The notes under the pieces: model-generated
What the model saw: only the letters and a program-made list of their open reading frames with translations
Told to the model about the DNA's origin: nothing
The model's database searches: none
Assembly: GCA_016795205.1 (NCBI GenBank)
Contig: JAEUHZ010000063.1
Span: 1-51,862 of the forward strand
Origin: Planctomycetota bacterium
GTDB lineage: Bacteria > Planctomycetota > UBA1135 > GCA-002686595
Reading direction: 5' to 3'
DNA: 51,862 nt
Program-made: the position numbers and the translations under genes
In this document: positions 8,098 through 16,347 of the stretch, piece after piece
Layout: each line of letters starts with the position of its first letter
How positions within the stretch are numbered: position 1 is the stretch's first letter

Positions 8098-8399
8098 CGC
8101 TCCGCCCCCTGCTGCTCGCGGCCCAGGAACACGCCATTGGCGTAGGCCTGCTCCACGTAGCCCAGGATCGCGGCGTCGACCGGCACGAACGTCACGGGAC
8201 AGGCCAGCGCCGCCTCGCGCCCGTCCACGAAGTGCACGAGGTCGCCGGGCCCCGTCGACACCACCGCGCACGCGACCAGGGCGTCGCCCAGTGCCGCGCC
8301 GTGCTCGTCCAGCGGTTGGATCCACTGGAGCGGCACGCCCGCCAGACCCTCGGACTTCGTGCTGGCCACGACGCGGCCGATCACGCGCGCCAAGTACAC
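8094..8399 (-). CDS. Microcompartment vertex (BMC-P) protein, divergent second paralogue
   Basis: 101 aa from GTG 8399, one base after the TGA of the first paralogue. The N-terminal strand MYLARVIGRVVASTK and the block VVSTGPGDLVHFVDGREAALA align with EutN/CcmL proteins, but the usual GSSAR loop is replaced by DGREA. The C-terminal part (AAILGYVEQAYANGVFLG) is also more divergent. It probably supplies a specialised pentamer within a three-paralogue vertex set. Family membership follows from length, the GDxV loop and its position between two clear members. Confidence 0.86.
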   Translation of the reverse strand: MYLARVIGRVVASTKSEGLAGVPLQWIQPLDEHGAALGDALVACAVVSTGPGDLVHFVDGREAALACPVTFVPVDAAILGYVEQAYANGVFLGREQQGAER

Positions 8400-8400
8400 G

Positions 8401-8694
8401 TCAGCTCCACTTCTCGTAGACGTTGGCGCCGCCCAGGTCCCAGGAGTCGACGATGGCCATGATCACCGCGTCGCAGGGGCGATTCTCGGTGAGCGCCGTC
8501 TGGCGCGCGCTGGAGCCCGTGGCGTACAGCACCATGTCGCCGTGCCCCGCGCCGACGGCGTCGACGGCCACGACGTACTGGTCCTTGGGCTGGTCGTGCT
8601 GGTCGTGGACCTGCACGACCAGGAGCTTGCGATTCTCGAGCTTCTCGTCCTTGCGCGTCGCGACCACGGAACCGACGACCTTTCCGATCAACAT
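8401..8694 (-). CDS. Microcompartment vertex (BMC-P, EutN/CcmL) protein, first paralogue
   Basis: 97 aa and the most typical of the three: MLIGKVVGSVVATRKDEKLENRKLL, then AVDAVGAGHGDMVLYATGSSAR and IMAIVDSWDLGG, all in the EutN/CcmL order. It should assemble as a pentamer. The ATG is 3 bases after the stop of the foldase gene upstream, and the next paralogue starts 1 base after its stop. No hexamer shell gene (BMC-H) is present in the window. Confidence 0.95.
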   Translation of the reverse strand: MLIGKVVGSVVATRKDEKLENRKLLVVQVHDQHDQPKDQYVVAVDAVGAGHGDMVLYATGSSARQTALTENRPCDAVIMAIVDSWDLGGANVYEKWS

Positions 8695-8697
8695 GGC

Positions 8698-10077
8698 TCA
8701 GGGACTCTCCGGCAGGAGGACGACGGCGGAGCGCGGCAGGACGTCCTCGACGAACCGGCGGCGCAGCTCCGAGCGCACGTGGCCGGCCATCGTCTCCCAG
8801 GCGGGCGCCGGGCGGCGGCGCGCGATCCACAGCAGCGCGACCCCGTTGGGGAGCCGCAGCGGTCGCGAGAGGCCCTGCGCGTCTCCCTCGGGGAGCGCGA
8901 GCCGGCGCGCGACCTCGTCGCGCACCTCGCGCGGCACGCGCGGCGAGAGCGGGCTGACCCAACCCAGCTCGCCACCGGCCGATTTCGTGTCGGCGTCCTC
9001 GCTGAGCACCTTGGCGAGTTCCCGGAACTCCTCGCGCGTGCGCGCGCGCGCACGCAGCTTCTCGAGCTCGCGCTCGGCCTCCTCGAAGGTGCGCGGGTTG
9101 AGCTGGTTCTTGAAGCCGGCCGCCCGCAGGAACAGGAAGCCCACCTCGTGCGCCGGCCCGTAGTGGCCGTCGAACCACTCGCGCTCGTCCTGGTACACGC
9201 GCTTGAGCGTCTCGGCATCGTAGGAGCGCTCGACCCACAGCTTGGAGAGCGCCGAGATGCGCAGCGCCGGATCCTCGCGCAGGCGCTCGACGACCACGCC
9301 TTGCGCGGCCAGGATCTGATCCAGTGCGATGCCCTTGTTCTTCGGGTCGAGCCGGGCCTCGTCGCGGCGCCGTTGCAGCTCGGCCTGGACCGCTGCCGCG
9401 AGCTTCTCGGGCGCGAGGTCCGGCATCCGCGCCAGCATGCGCTTCTCGAGCAGGAGCTGGAAGCAGTCCTCCTCGAGCGTGTCCGCGGGGAGCCGCTTGC
9501 GCAGATACGAGAGGAACTCCGGCCCGCTGATCGTGAAGTCGGCCGCGCGCGCCGCCACCCCGTCCTTCCAGGGCGGCGCCAGCGGCTGGAAGCCGCGCTT
9601 CCCGAGCTCCTCCTCGATCCACAGCCGCTGCTGGTCGGCCGTGACGGGCTTGTCGTCTCCCAGTCCCAGCGCGCGGCGGGTCAGCGTCTCCTGGAAGATC
9701 GCCAGCGTCAGGAACCGCCGGAACTCCTCGCGCGACAGGCGCGCGCGTCGCAGGTGCCCGGCGAGGCCCTCGGCGTCGCCGCCCTTCTTGATGTCCAGGT
9801 CGAAGGCCCGCGTGCGGCGGTCGAGTTCGGCCTCGTCGGCCTGCAGGCGGCTCTCGGCCGCCAGCTTCTCGACGAGCTTGGTCTCCGCGAGGTGCCGCAG
9901 CGTGGCGCGGCCGTCCTCGCTGGCCGCGCGGCGGATGTAGAGCAGGTTCTCGAGCTCCTCGGCGCTGACCGTGGCGTCGAGCGCCTGGGCCACGATCTGG
10001 GCGGACGCCCAGACGGGCGCCGGACGCGGAGCCGGCGCGAGCAGCGCGCCGAGGACGAAGGCGGTGGCGAGGAGCAT
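8698..10077 (-). CDS. Secreted parvulin-type (SurA/PpiC-like) foldase
   Basis: 459 aa from ATG 10077, which starts a signal peptide (MLLATAFVLGALLAPAPRPAPVWA). A SurA-like helical N-terminal part (residues about 30-280) is followed by a rotamase-like part (about 300-430) with GPAHEVGFLFLRA, FRELAKVLSEDADTKSAGGELGWVSP and a closing strand NGVALLWIARRR. It is probably a periplasmic chaperone or peptidyl-prolyl isomerase for exported proteins. It heads the operon with three microcompartment pentamers, the first only 3 bases downstream. That is unexpected, since a shell is cytosolic, so co-transcription may be a matter of position. The upstream in-frame start at 10209 gives an Arg-rich leader and was rejected. 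Confidence 0.85.
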   Translation of the reverse strand: MLLATAFVLGALLAPAPRPAPVWASAQIVAQALDATVSAEELENLLYIRRAASEDGRATLRHLAETKLVEKLAAESRLQADEAELDRRTRAFDLDIKKGGDAEGLAGHLRRARLSREEFRRFLTLAIFQETLTRRALGLGDDKPVTADQQRLWIEEELGKRGFQPLAPPWKDGVAARAADFTISGPEFLSYLRKRLPADTLEEDCFQLLLEKRMLARMPDLAPEKLAAAVQAELQRRRDEARLDPKNKGIALDQILAAQGVVVERLREDPALRISALSKLWVERSYDAETLKRVYQDEREWFDGHYGPAHEVGFLFLRAAGFKNQLNPRTFEEAERELEKLRARARTREEFRELAKVLSEDADTKSAGGELGWVSPLSPRVPREVRDEVARRLALPEGDAQGLSRPLRLPNGVALLWIARRRPAPAWETMAGHVRSELRRRFVEDVLPRSAVVLLPESP

Positions 10078-10265
10078 GCGTGCGCGTGCGGCGGAGGGGG
10101 AGGATAGCCCCGCGCGCCGCGCGCGGCCACGCGCGCCTGCGCGGCGGGCCGCGGCGCGCGAGCACGCGCACCGCGCTCGACGCACGCGTTCCGGCGGAAT
10201 TTGCTCCACGCGCCAGGGCGCCGCGTCACGGACGAGCGCGGCCGCCTGCCGCCCCGGAGGTCCTC

Positions 10266-12647
10266 ATGGCACGCCGCGTCCACCTCGTGCTCCACCTGAA
10301 GAGTCCCGATCCGCACGCGCCCGGCCGCTCAGAGCGCCCGGGAGCCGCGTCGGGCAGGGTCCTGCTGGCGGCGGCCCTGCTCACCACGCCGTCCTTCGCG
10401 CAGGCCTTCCGCCCAGGACTCGAAGCGCCGGGCGCCTCCGGCGGCGTCTACGCCCTCGCCGCCCACGACGACGGCGGTGGGCCTGCGCTGTTCGCCGGCG
10501 GCGAGTTCGAGGCCGCCGGAGCGGTGCTCGCGTCGCGCATCGCGCGCTGGCGCCTGGGCCAGTGGTCGCCGCTCTCCGCCGGCCTGGACGGGCGCGTCGC
10601 GGCGCTCCTCTCGTTCGACGAGGACGGCCCGGGTCCGGCCGCGCCGCGCCTGTTCGCGGGCGGGGAGTTCGAGCGCGCCGGCGCGCTGCCCGCACGGCGC
10701 GTGGCGCGTTGGGACGGGCTCCAGTGGACGCCGCTCGGGCCGGGGTTCGACGGCCCGGTCGCCGCCTTCGCCACGTTCGACGACGACGGGCCTGGACCGC
10801 GGCCGCGCGCGCTCTATGCCGCCGGATCCTTCACGCTGTCCGGCGCGCTGTCCGTGAATGGCGTGGCGCGCTGGAACGGGGTGGCCTGGGAGCCGCTCGG
10901 GAGCGGGCTGGACGCGCCTGCGACGTCCCTCGCCACGTTCGACCCGGACGGTCCGCTCGGCCCCGCGCCCGAGGAACTCGTCGCGGGCGGATTCTTCGAG
11001 CGCGCGGGGGGCTTGCTCGTGAACGGCGTGGCGCGCTGGAACGGGAGCGTCTGGGCGCCGCTCGCAAGCGGCGTCGCGGGCTCGGAGAGCGCGCCGAGCG
11101 TCCAGGCCCTGGCGACGTTCGACCCGGACGGCGCCGGGCCGATCCCGCCGCGGCTGTTCCTGGGCGGCTCGTTCACGACCGCGGGCAACACCACCGCCAG
11201 CGGCGTCGCGAGCTGGGATGGCGCGGCCTTCGCCAGCCTCCAGACCGGGGTCGCCGCGGCCGGCTCGTTCCCGGCGCTGCGCGCCTTCGCGACCTTCGAC
11301 GACGGGAGCGGGCCCCAGCTCGTCGCCACCGGGCTCCTGCGCTCGGCGGGCGGCGTCAACGCGGTCGTCGACGCCTTCGACGCGCAACCGCTCCTCGGCG
11401 TCGCGCGCTGGAACGGCGCCGCGTGGTCGGCGCTGGGACCGCCGGCGGCCTCGACGGTCAATGCGATCGGCCGCGCGCTGGCGGTCGTCGACGACGACAT
11501 GGACGGTGTCCCGAGCCTGTTCGTCGCGGGGTTCTTCGCGCGCAGCGGGCCGCTCGGTGCGGCCTGCGTCGCCAAGTGGACCGGTGCGGGCTGGGCGCCT
11601 CTGGGCGGCGGTCGCGGGCTCGACGACGCCGTGCGGGCGCTGGCCGCGGAGTCCGCCGCGCCCAGCGCGCCGGTCGTCGCGGGCGGCGCGTTCGTGGCCG
11701 CCGGGACGCTGCTCGTGAACCGCGTGGCGCTGTGGGACGACCTCGGGGCGCAGTGGGCCCCGCTAGGCGCGGGCTTCGATGGCGACGTGCATGCGGTGCA
11801 CGTGGCGGGCGGCGTCGTGCACGCGGGCGGCGACTTCCTCGGCTCCGCCGGAACGCCGCTCGCACGGCTCGCGCGCTGGACCGGCGCGGCCTGGACGGAC
11901 GTCGGCGGCGGCACGGACGGCAGCGTGCTGGCGCTCGCGAGCTGGCAGGGCTCCCTGGCGGTTGGCGGGGCCTTCCGCCGCGCGGGTGGGCTCGCGACCG
12001 GGCCCGTGGCGCTGTGGACCGGGGCGAGCTGGGTCGCGCTGCCCAACGGACCGGACGCGGCCGTTCGCGCGCTGCTCCCCTTCGACGACGGGCAGGGTCT
12101 GCGGCTGTGGGCCGCCGGCGACCTGACGCGCGCCGGCGGCGCGGGCGCGAGCGGCGTGGCGCGCTGGGACGGCGCGCAGTGGCTCCCGGCCGGTGGCGGG
12201 CTGTGCTGCGGCAGCGTCCACGCGCTCGCCGTGCACGACGCCGGCGCCGGCCCGACGCTCTACGCTGGCGGGGACTTCGACCTCGATGGCGACGGACGCG
12301 CGGACGGCGTCGCGCGCTGGGACCCGCTCGCGCAGGCTTGGATCGCCGTCACGCTCGGGCTCGCGGGCGGCCGCGCGCCGACCGTGCGTGCGCTGGCGAG
12401 CTGGAGCGGGACGGCGCCCGCGAGCCTCGTCGCGGGCGGCGACTTCGGCGCGGTGTCGGGTGTCCCGGCCGCGAACCTGGCGCGGCTCCAGGCGGGAGTC
12501 TGGAGCGCGTTCGGCACGGGCGCGGACGGCGCCGTCGAGGCGCTGCTCGCCCGCCCGGGCGTTCCGGGCTCGGCCGCGTTGCTCGTGGGCGGCGCGTTCA
12601 CGGTCATCGACGGCCGGCACTCGGCGCGCCTCGCGCGCTCGAACTGA
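10266..12647 (+). CDS. Secreted 14-repeat beta-propeller protein
   Basis: 793 aa from ATG 10266, with GGAGG 5 bases upstream and a signal sequence (VLLAAALLTTPSFAQAF). The rest is built from about 52-residue units of the type LFAGGEFERAGALPARRVARWDG-x-W-x-PLG, often followed by a short Asp-rich stretch such as FDDDGPGP. I count 14 units, for example at LYAAGSFTLSG, LVAGGFFERAG, LFLGGSFTTAG, VHAGGDFLGSAG and LLVGGAFTVIDG. Fourteen fits two seven-bladed propellers. Ligand and partner are unknown. A sulfatase gene follows after 21 bases, so the pair is probably co-transcribed. Confidence 0.85.
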   Translation: MARRVHLVLHLKSPDPHAPGRSERPGAASGRVLLAAALLTTPSFAQAFRPGLEAPGASGGVYALAAHDDGGGPALFAGGEFEAAGAVLASRIARWRLGQWSPLSAGLDGRVAALLSFDEDGPGPAAPRLFAGGEFERAGALPARRVARWDGLQWTPLGPGFDGPVAAFATFDDDGPGPRPRALYAAGSFTLSGALSVNGVARWNGVAWEPLGSGLDAPATSLATFDPDGPLGPAPEELVAGGFFERAGGLLVNGVARWNGSVWAPLASGVAGSESAPSVQALATFDPDGAGPIPPRLFLGGSFTTAGNTTASGVASWDGAAFASLQTGVAAAGSFPALRAFATFDDGSGPQLVATGLLRSAGGVNAVVDAFDAQPLLGVARWNGAAWSALGPPAASTVNAIGRALAVVDDDMDGVPSLFVAGFFARSGPLGAACVAKWTGAGWAPLGGGRGLDDAVRALAAESAAPSAPVVAGGAFVAAGTLLVNRVALWDDLGAQWAPLGAGFDGDVHAVHVAGGVVHAGGDFLGSAGTPLARLARWTGAAWTDVGGGTDGSVLALASWQGSLAVGGAFRRAGGLATGPVALWTGASWVALPNGPDAAVRALLPFDDGQGLRLWAAGDLTRAGGAGASGVARWDGAQWLPAGGGLCCGSVHALAVHDAGAGPTLYAGGDFDLDGDGRADGVARWDPLAQAWIAVTLGLAGGRAPTVRALASWSGTAPASLVAGGDFGAVSGVPAANLARLQAGVWSAFGTGADGAVEALLARPGVPGSAALLVGGAFTVIDGRHSARLARSN

Positions 12648-12668
12648 TCGCGGAGGAGACGAACCGAC

Positions 12669-14240
12669 ATGGCACGCAGCATCCGCCTGAGCCTGACACT
12701 GCTCGCCGCGAGCGCGCTGGGCGCTGCGAGCGCCGCGGTCGCGCCGACCCCGGGCTTCGTCCACGACGCGACGCGCGTCGGCGCGCGCGCGCGCCTGGCC
12801 CCGCTGCGCCTGCCCGCGCCGGGCGAGTTCAACGTCCTGCTCGTCGTCCTGGACGACCTGGGGACGGACAAGCTCGCGCTGTACGCCACCGATCCGGGCG
12901 CGCCGGCCCCTTGCACGTCGCCGCTCGTCGGCGGGATCCCCACGCCGAACCTCGACGCGCTGCGTGCGAGCGGCGTGCTGTTCACGCGCTGCTACGCGAA
13001 CCCGACCTGCAGCCCGACGCGCGCGGCGATCTTGACCGGACGCTACGGGCTGCGCACCGGGATGGGGACCGCGATCATCACGAGCGACGATCCGGGCTAC
13101 ACGCTGCCGACCGGCGAAGCCACGGTGGCCGAGCTGCTGCGCGACGTGAGCGCGCACCCCTACCGCCGCGGAGCCTTCGGCAAGTGGCACTTGGCCGACG
13201 AGGAAGCCTCGGACTGCCACGTCATCGAGTGCGGCTTCGAGCGCTTCGTGGGCCACCGGGGCAACAACGTGAGCCACTACGCCTGGACCAAGCGCAGCGC
13301 GACGGCCTCGGGAGCGGCGTGCGGGCTCACATCGAGCTCGCCCGTGCCGGCGGTGCCCGGTGCGGCCCCTTCGGCGGACTCCTGGGACGCTTCCGTCACG
13401 CGTGCCGAGGCGGTGGCGTGGATCGCCGGGCTCCCCGCGGGAGAGCGCTTCTTCGCGCTCGTGAGCTTCGGGCCGCCGCACGGTCCGTTCGAGACGCCGC
13501 CCTACGCGACGCTCTCGCGCCGCACTCGGGCGCGGCTTTCGGCCTTGGGCTACGAGGCCGGGGACGTGGCGCGCTCGAGCGAGCCCGACGACGAGCGGCT
13601 GATCTACCACGCCACCGTCGAGGCGCTCGACCACGAGATCGGCGCGCTGCTGGCGGGAATCCCCAGCGTGACGCTGGCGGAGACGATCGTGATCATCGTG
13701 GGGGACAACGGCACCGTGGGCCCGATGATCTCGGACTCGGCGCTCGTGGGGCACGGCAAGCGCACGCTCTACGAGCTCGGCACGCGCGTGCCGCTGGTCG
13801 TGAGTGGACCGATCACGCCGGCCGGGGGCACGTGCCGCGAGCTCGTGGGCGCGGTCGACCTGTGGCGCACGATCGCCGAGCTCTGCGGGCTGCGGCCGCC
13901 CGAGATCGACGCGGCTCTGGGCGGCGCGGCCGTCGACTCGCGCAGCTTCCTGACGGGGATCCTGCGGCCCGAGGCGTCGCTCGCGCGCGCCCACGCCTAC
14001 TTCGAAGCCTTCCCCAACGGCGTGCCGCCACCCGCGAACGCCTCCTACCGGCGTGGCATCACGGACGGCGCGTTCCGCTACATGCGGTTGTGGTCCGACG
14101 CCGGCGTGCTCTCCGAGCGCCTCTACCACACGGCCGCGGATCCCTGTGAGTCGACCGACCTGCTCGCGCCGCCGCACGTGCTCGCGCCTGCGGAGTCCGC
14201 GGCCCTGGCGGCCTTGCGCGCCGCGATGGACGCGATCTGA
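12669..14240 (+). CDS. Type I sulfatase (alkaline phosphatase superfamily), exported
   Basis: 523 aa with a signal peptide (LTLLAASALGAASAA). Key features are the metal-binding Asp pair in NVLLVVLDDLG, the activation motif CSPTR at C114-R118 with the trailing AAILTGR, FGKWHL, and VIIVGDNGTV for the second metal site. The cysteine must be oxidised to formylglycine for activity, which needs an FGE enzyme. Planctomycetes use many such sulfatases on sulfated algal polysaccharides, but the substrate here is not readable. GGAGGAG 9 bases before the ATG supports the start. It follows the propeller gene by 21 bases. Confidence 0.95.
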   Translation: MARSIRLSLTLLAASALGAASAAVAPTPGFVHDATRVGARARLAPLRLPAPGEFNVLLVVLDDLGTDKLALYATDPGAPAPCTSPLVGGIPTPNLDALRASGVLFTRCYANPTCSPTRAAILTGRYGLRTGMGTAIITSDDPGYTLPTGEATVAELLRDVSAHPYRRGAFGKWHLADEEASDCHVIECGFERFVGHRGNNVSHYAWTKRSATASGAACGLTSSSPVPAVPGAAPSADSWDASVTRAEAVAWIAGLPAGERFFALVSFGPPHGPFETPPYATLSRRTRARLSALGYEAGDVARSSEPDDERLIYHATVEALDHEIGALLAGIPSVTLAETIVIIVGDNGTVGPMISDSALVGHGKRTLYELGTRVPLVVSGPITPAGGTCRELVGAVDLWRTIAELCGLRPPEIDAALGGAAVDSRSFLTGILRPEASLARAHAYFEAFPNGVPPPANASYRRGITDGAFRYMRLWSDAGVLSERLYHTAADPCESTDLLAPPHVLAPAESAALAALRAAMDAI

Positions 14241-14267
14241 GCGGGTTCGCGGGCCCACCAAAGCCAA

Positions 14268-14291
14268 CCGCCGACTCGCGGGAGCCGGCGG
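14268..14291. terminator. Weak hairpin between convergent genes
   Basis: CCGCCG at 14268-14273 pairs with CGGCGG at 14286-14291 across a 12-base loop. The hairpin lies between the sulfatase stop and the convergent small Cys protein. There is no U-tract. It may help to end transcription, but in DNA this GC-rich such short stems arise easily. Confidence 0.25.
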
Positions 14292-14382
14292 GGCGGTGGG
14301 GGGATGAGCGGTCGGGGGGTGAGCGGCGGGGTGTCCGTCGATCGCGCGGCAGGTGCCGTCGCGCAGGCGCGCGCGCCGGGCC

Positions 14383-14601
14383 TCAGGCCGATTCGCGACC
14401 GCGCTGCTTGCGGGGCCGGCCGCCCTTCGGCTTCTGGTTCTTCAGGTTCTCGTGGAAGTCCGTCCAGTCGGCCTGGGAGAAGAGCCGCACGCGCTCGCCG
14501 CACTCCGTGCAGTACGAGTGATCCATGCTCATCAGGTAGGAGACGTACTTCTGGCAGTTCGCGCAGAACTTGTGGTCGCTGTAGTAGTCCGGGCTTTCCA
14601 T
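14383..14601 (-). CDS. Small Cys4 (zinc-ribbon-like) protein
   Basis: 72 aa from ATG 14601, with GGAAGAG 8 bases upstream. It has CANC (C13, C16) and CTEC (C31, C34) with KYVSYLMSMDHSY between, then an aromatic stretch LFSQADWTDFHENLKNQ and a basic tail rich in Lys and Arg (GGRPRKQRGRES). A single zinc ribbon with a nucleic-acid-binding tail is likely. Function is unknown. A longer in-frame start at 14787 lacks protein-like character. It is convergent with the sulfatase gene. Confidence 0.78.
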   Translation of the reverse strand: MESPDYYSDHKFCANCQKYVSYLMSMDHSYCTECGERVRLFSQADWTDFHENLKNQKPKGGRPRKQRGRESA

Positions 14602-14932
14602 GCGTGTCTCTTCCTGCTGGCCTCGTGGTGGAGATCGGGGGAGCAAGCGGCGGACCACCGGCGCTCGGGGCGCGGAGCGAAAATGCAACTTCTTGTCCGG
14701 GGCGAGGTTCCGTCGTTGCCGGAGCCCGCTCCCGCGCTCGTGACCCAGAGCGCCGTGTCGAGATCCTGCGACACGGCCGGCTGCCACCGGCCGCGCAGCA
14801 CGTTCCTAGGACGTTTGGCGCGCGCTGGAAGTTCGCATTTCGGTGCCGGCTGCGCTGTCGCGGGCGCGGCCGGAACCCCTGGCGAGGCCCGGGCTTGCGC
14901 CGGATGGACCGCGCAAGGGAGATTGGGATGTC
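14602..14932. other. Intergenic stretch without a gene
   Basis: This 331-base stretch lies upstream of the small Cys4 gene and downstream of queG on the same strand. It contains an AT-richer patch near 14680-14700 that could hold the Cys4 gene promoter. I see no convincing ORF, tRNA or riboswitch pattern in it. Confidence 0.5.
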
Positions 14933-16096
14933 CTACGGGTTCGACGCGCCGCCTGCGGCGTCGAGCCCGCTCGACATCCCGCCGGCGCCGGCCTCGTCCG
15001 CCCAACGCGCGAGGAGGCCGCGGGCCGTTTCCTCAGGTTCGCTGGCGGCGGCTCCCGCGAGCGCCGTGCGCACGCCGGCGTCGGCCGCGTGGGCGCGCGC
15101 GAGCGCCCAGCCGGCGGCCTCCCGAACCTCGGCGGCCGGGTCGAAGCTCAGCGCGCGCAGCAACGCCACCCGCCCGCGGTCGCTGGGCGCCGCCGCCAGG
15201 GCGATCGCGGCATTGCGGGCCACGCCGGCCCGCCCGGGGCGGTCGAGCGGCGAGCCCGCGAAGTCGGCTTCGAAGCGCGGTCCGGCCTCGAGCCAGGCGA
15301 CGAGCCCGCCCTCGGCCACCGCGCGGTGGGTCCCGAAGCGCGCGGCCAGGTCCGGAGCCCGGGCGCCCCAGGGGCACACCTCCGAGCACACGTCGCAACC
15401 GAAGGCCCAGGGCCCGGCCTGCTCGCGCAGCAGCGGGTCGGCGTGGCCCGCGTGCTCGATCGTGGCGTAGGACAGGCACCGGCGGGCGTCGACCACGCCC
15501 GGCTCGACGATCGCCGCGGTGGGGCAGGCCTCCAGGCAGGCCGTGCAGGTGCCGCAGGAGCCGGCCGGCGGCTCGCGGGTCGGCTCGAGCTCGTGGGGCA
15601 CGAGGATCTCCATCAGGAAGAACCACGGCCCGAAGCGCGGGTGGAGCAGGTTGGCGGCCTTCGATTCGAACCCCAGGCCGGCGCGGGCCGCATGGGAGCG
15701 CTCCAGGAGCGGCCCGGCGTCCACGATGCGCCGGTTCCGGCCGCCCAGGCCGGCTGCGGCGAGCCGCCGCGCGAAGCGCCGCAGGCGCTGGTTGCCGATG
15801 TTGTGGTAATCGCGTCCGGCGGCATAGCGCGCGACGCGCCCGCCGCCCGGGAGCTCCACCGCCGCACGCGCGTGCGCCAAGCCCAGGACCACGATGCTGC
15901 CGCCCTCGGGGAGCACCCGGCGCGGATCGACGAGCCGCTCGCGGTCCCGCTCGAGCCAGCTCATGCCCGCGTGCCTGCCAGCCGCCAGCCAGGCCTCGAA
16001 ACGGGCCGCAGCGGGTGGCGGTGCCAGCGGCGCGATGCCGCACAGGTCGAAGCCCAGCTCCGTGGCGATCTCGAAGACGATGTCCTCGCGGCTCAC
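14933..16096 (-). CDS. queG: Epoxyqueuosine reductase
   Basis: 387 aa from GTG 16096 (VSREDIVFEIATELGFDLCGIAPL), where the family N-terminus begins. It reduces epoxyqueuosine in tRNA to queuosine with a cobalamin cofactor and two [4Fe-4S] clusters. Cluster ligands are CGTCTACLEACP and CDVCSEVCPWG. The catalytic-side block RYAAGRDYHNIGNQRLR and GPLLERSHAARAGLGFESKAANLLHP are typical. The C-terminal 90 residues are HEAT-like helices, as in the longer QueG forms. An alternative GTG at 16174 would add an unconserved leader. It is divergent from the sigma factor gene. Confidence 0.95.
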   Translation of the reverse strand: MSREDIVFEIATELGFDLCGIAPLAPPPAAARFEAWLAAGRHAGMSWLERDRERLVDPRRVLPEGGSIVVLGLAHARAAVELPGGGRVARYAAGRDYHNIGNQRLRRFARRLAAAGLGGRNRRIVDAGPLLERSHAARAGLGFESKAANLLHPRFGPWFFLMEILVPHELEPTREPPAGSCGTCTACLEACPTAAIVEPGVVDARRCLSYATIEHAGHADPLLREQAGPWAFGCDVCSEVCPWGARAPDLAARFGTHRAVAEGGLVAWLEAGPRFEADFAGSPLDRPGRAGVARNAAIALAAAPSDRGRVALLRALSFDPAAEVREAAGWALARAHAADAGVRTALAGAAASEPEETARGLLARWADEAGAGGMSSGLDAAGGASNP

Positions 16097-16194
16097 GAGG
16101 CGAGCTTCCGGCTCCGGGCCCGGCTCGGCAAGGCGCGCTGGGGAGTAGGCTTCACGAGACTCCCGGCGACCCACGCGGGTTCCGCCCGGATCCG

Positions 16195-16244
16195 GGAACG
16201 TTTCGTACGAACTCCGTTACCTTCCGCGGGCCTCGGTCTAGAAT
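16195..16244 (+). promoter_or_regulatory. Candidate promoters for the sigma factor operon
   Basis: Two overlapping possibilities are seen. GGAAC at 16195-16199 with CGTT at 16215-16218 (15-base spacer) resembles an ECF-type promoter and would allow autoregulation. TAGAAT at 16239-16244, with a weak TTACCT at 16217-16222 and a 16-base spacer, resembles a housekeeping promoter. Either would serve the operon starting at 16348. Confidence 0.35.
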
Positions 16245-16347
16245 CGCGCTTGAGGGCCAACCCTGCCCGGCAGGGGCCCTGACCGCGCTGCACCGCGGCG
16301 CGGAACCTCTCCCCGACCCAACCCCAAGACCCCGCGGCGCACGCCCT

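Noticed and set aside
14353..16300. Long plus-strand open frame running into the sigma factor
   Set aside because: It is antisense to queG and very rich in Arg and Pro. High GC content keeps stop codons rare, and the sigma factor starts at the ATG at 16348.
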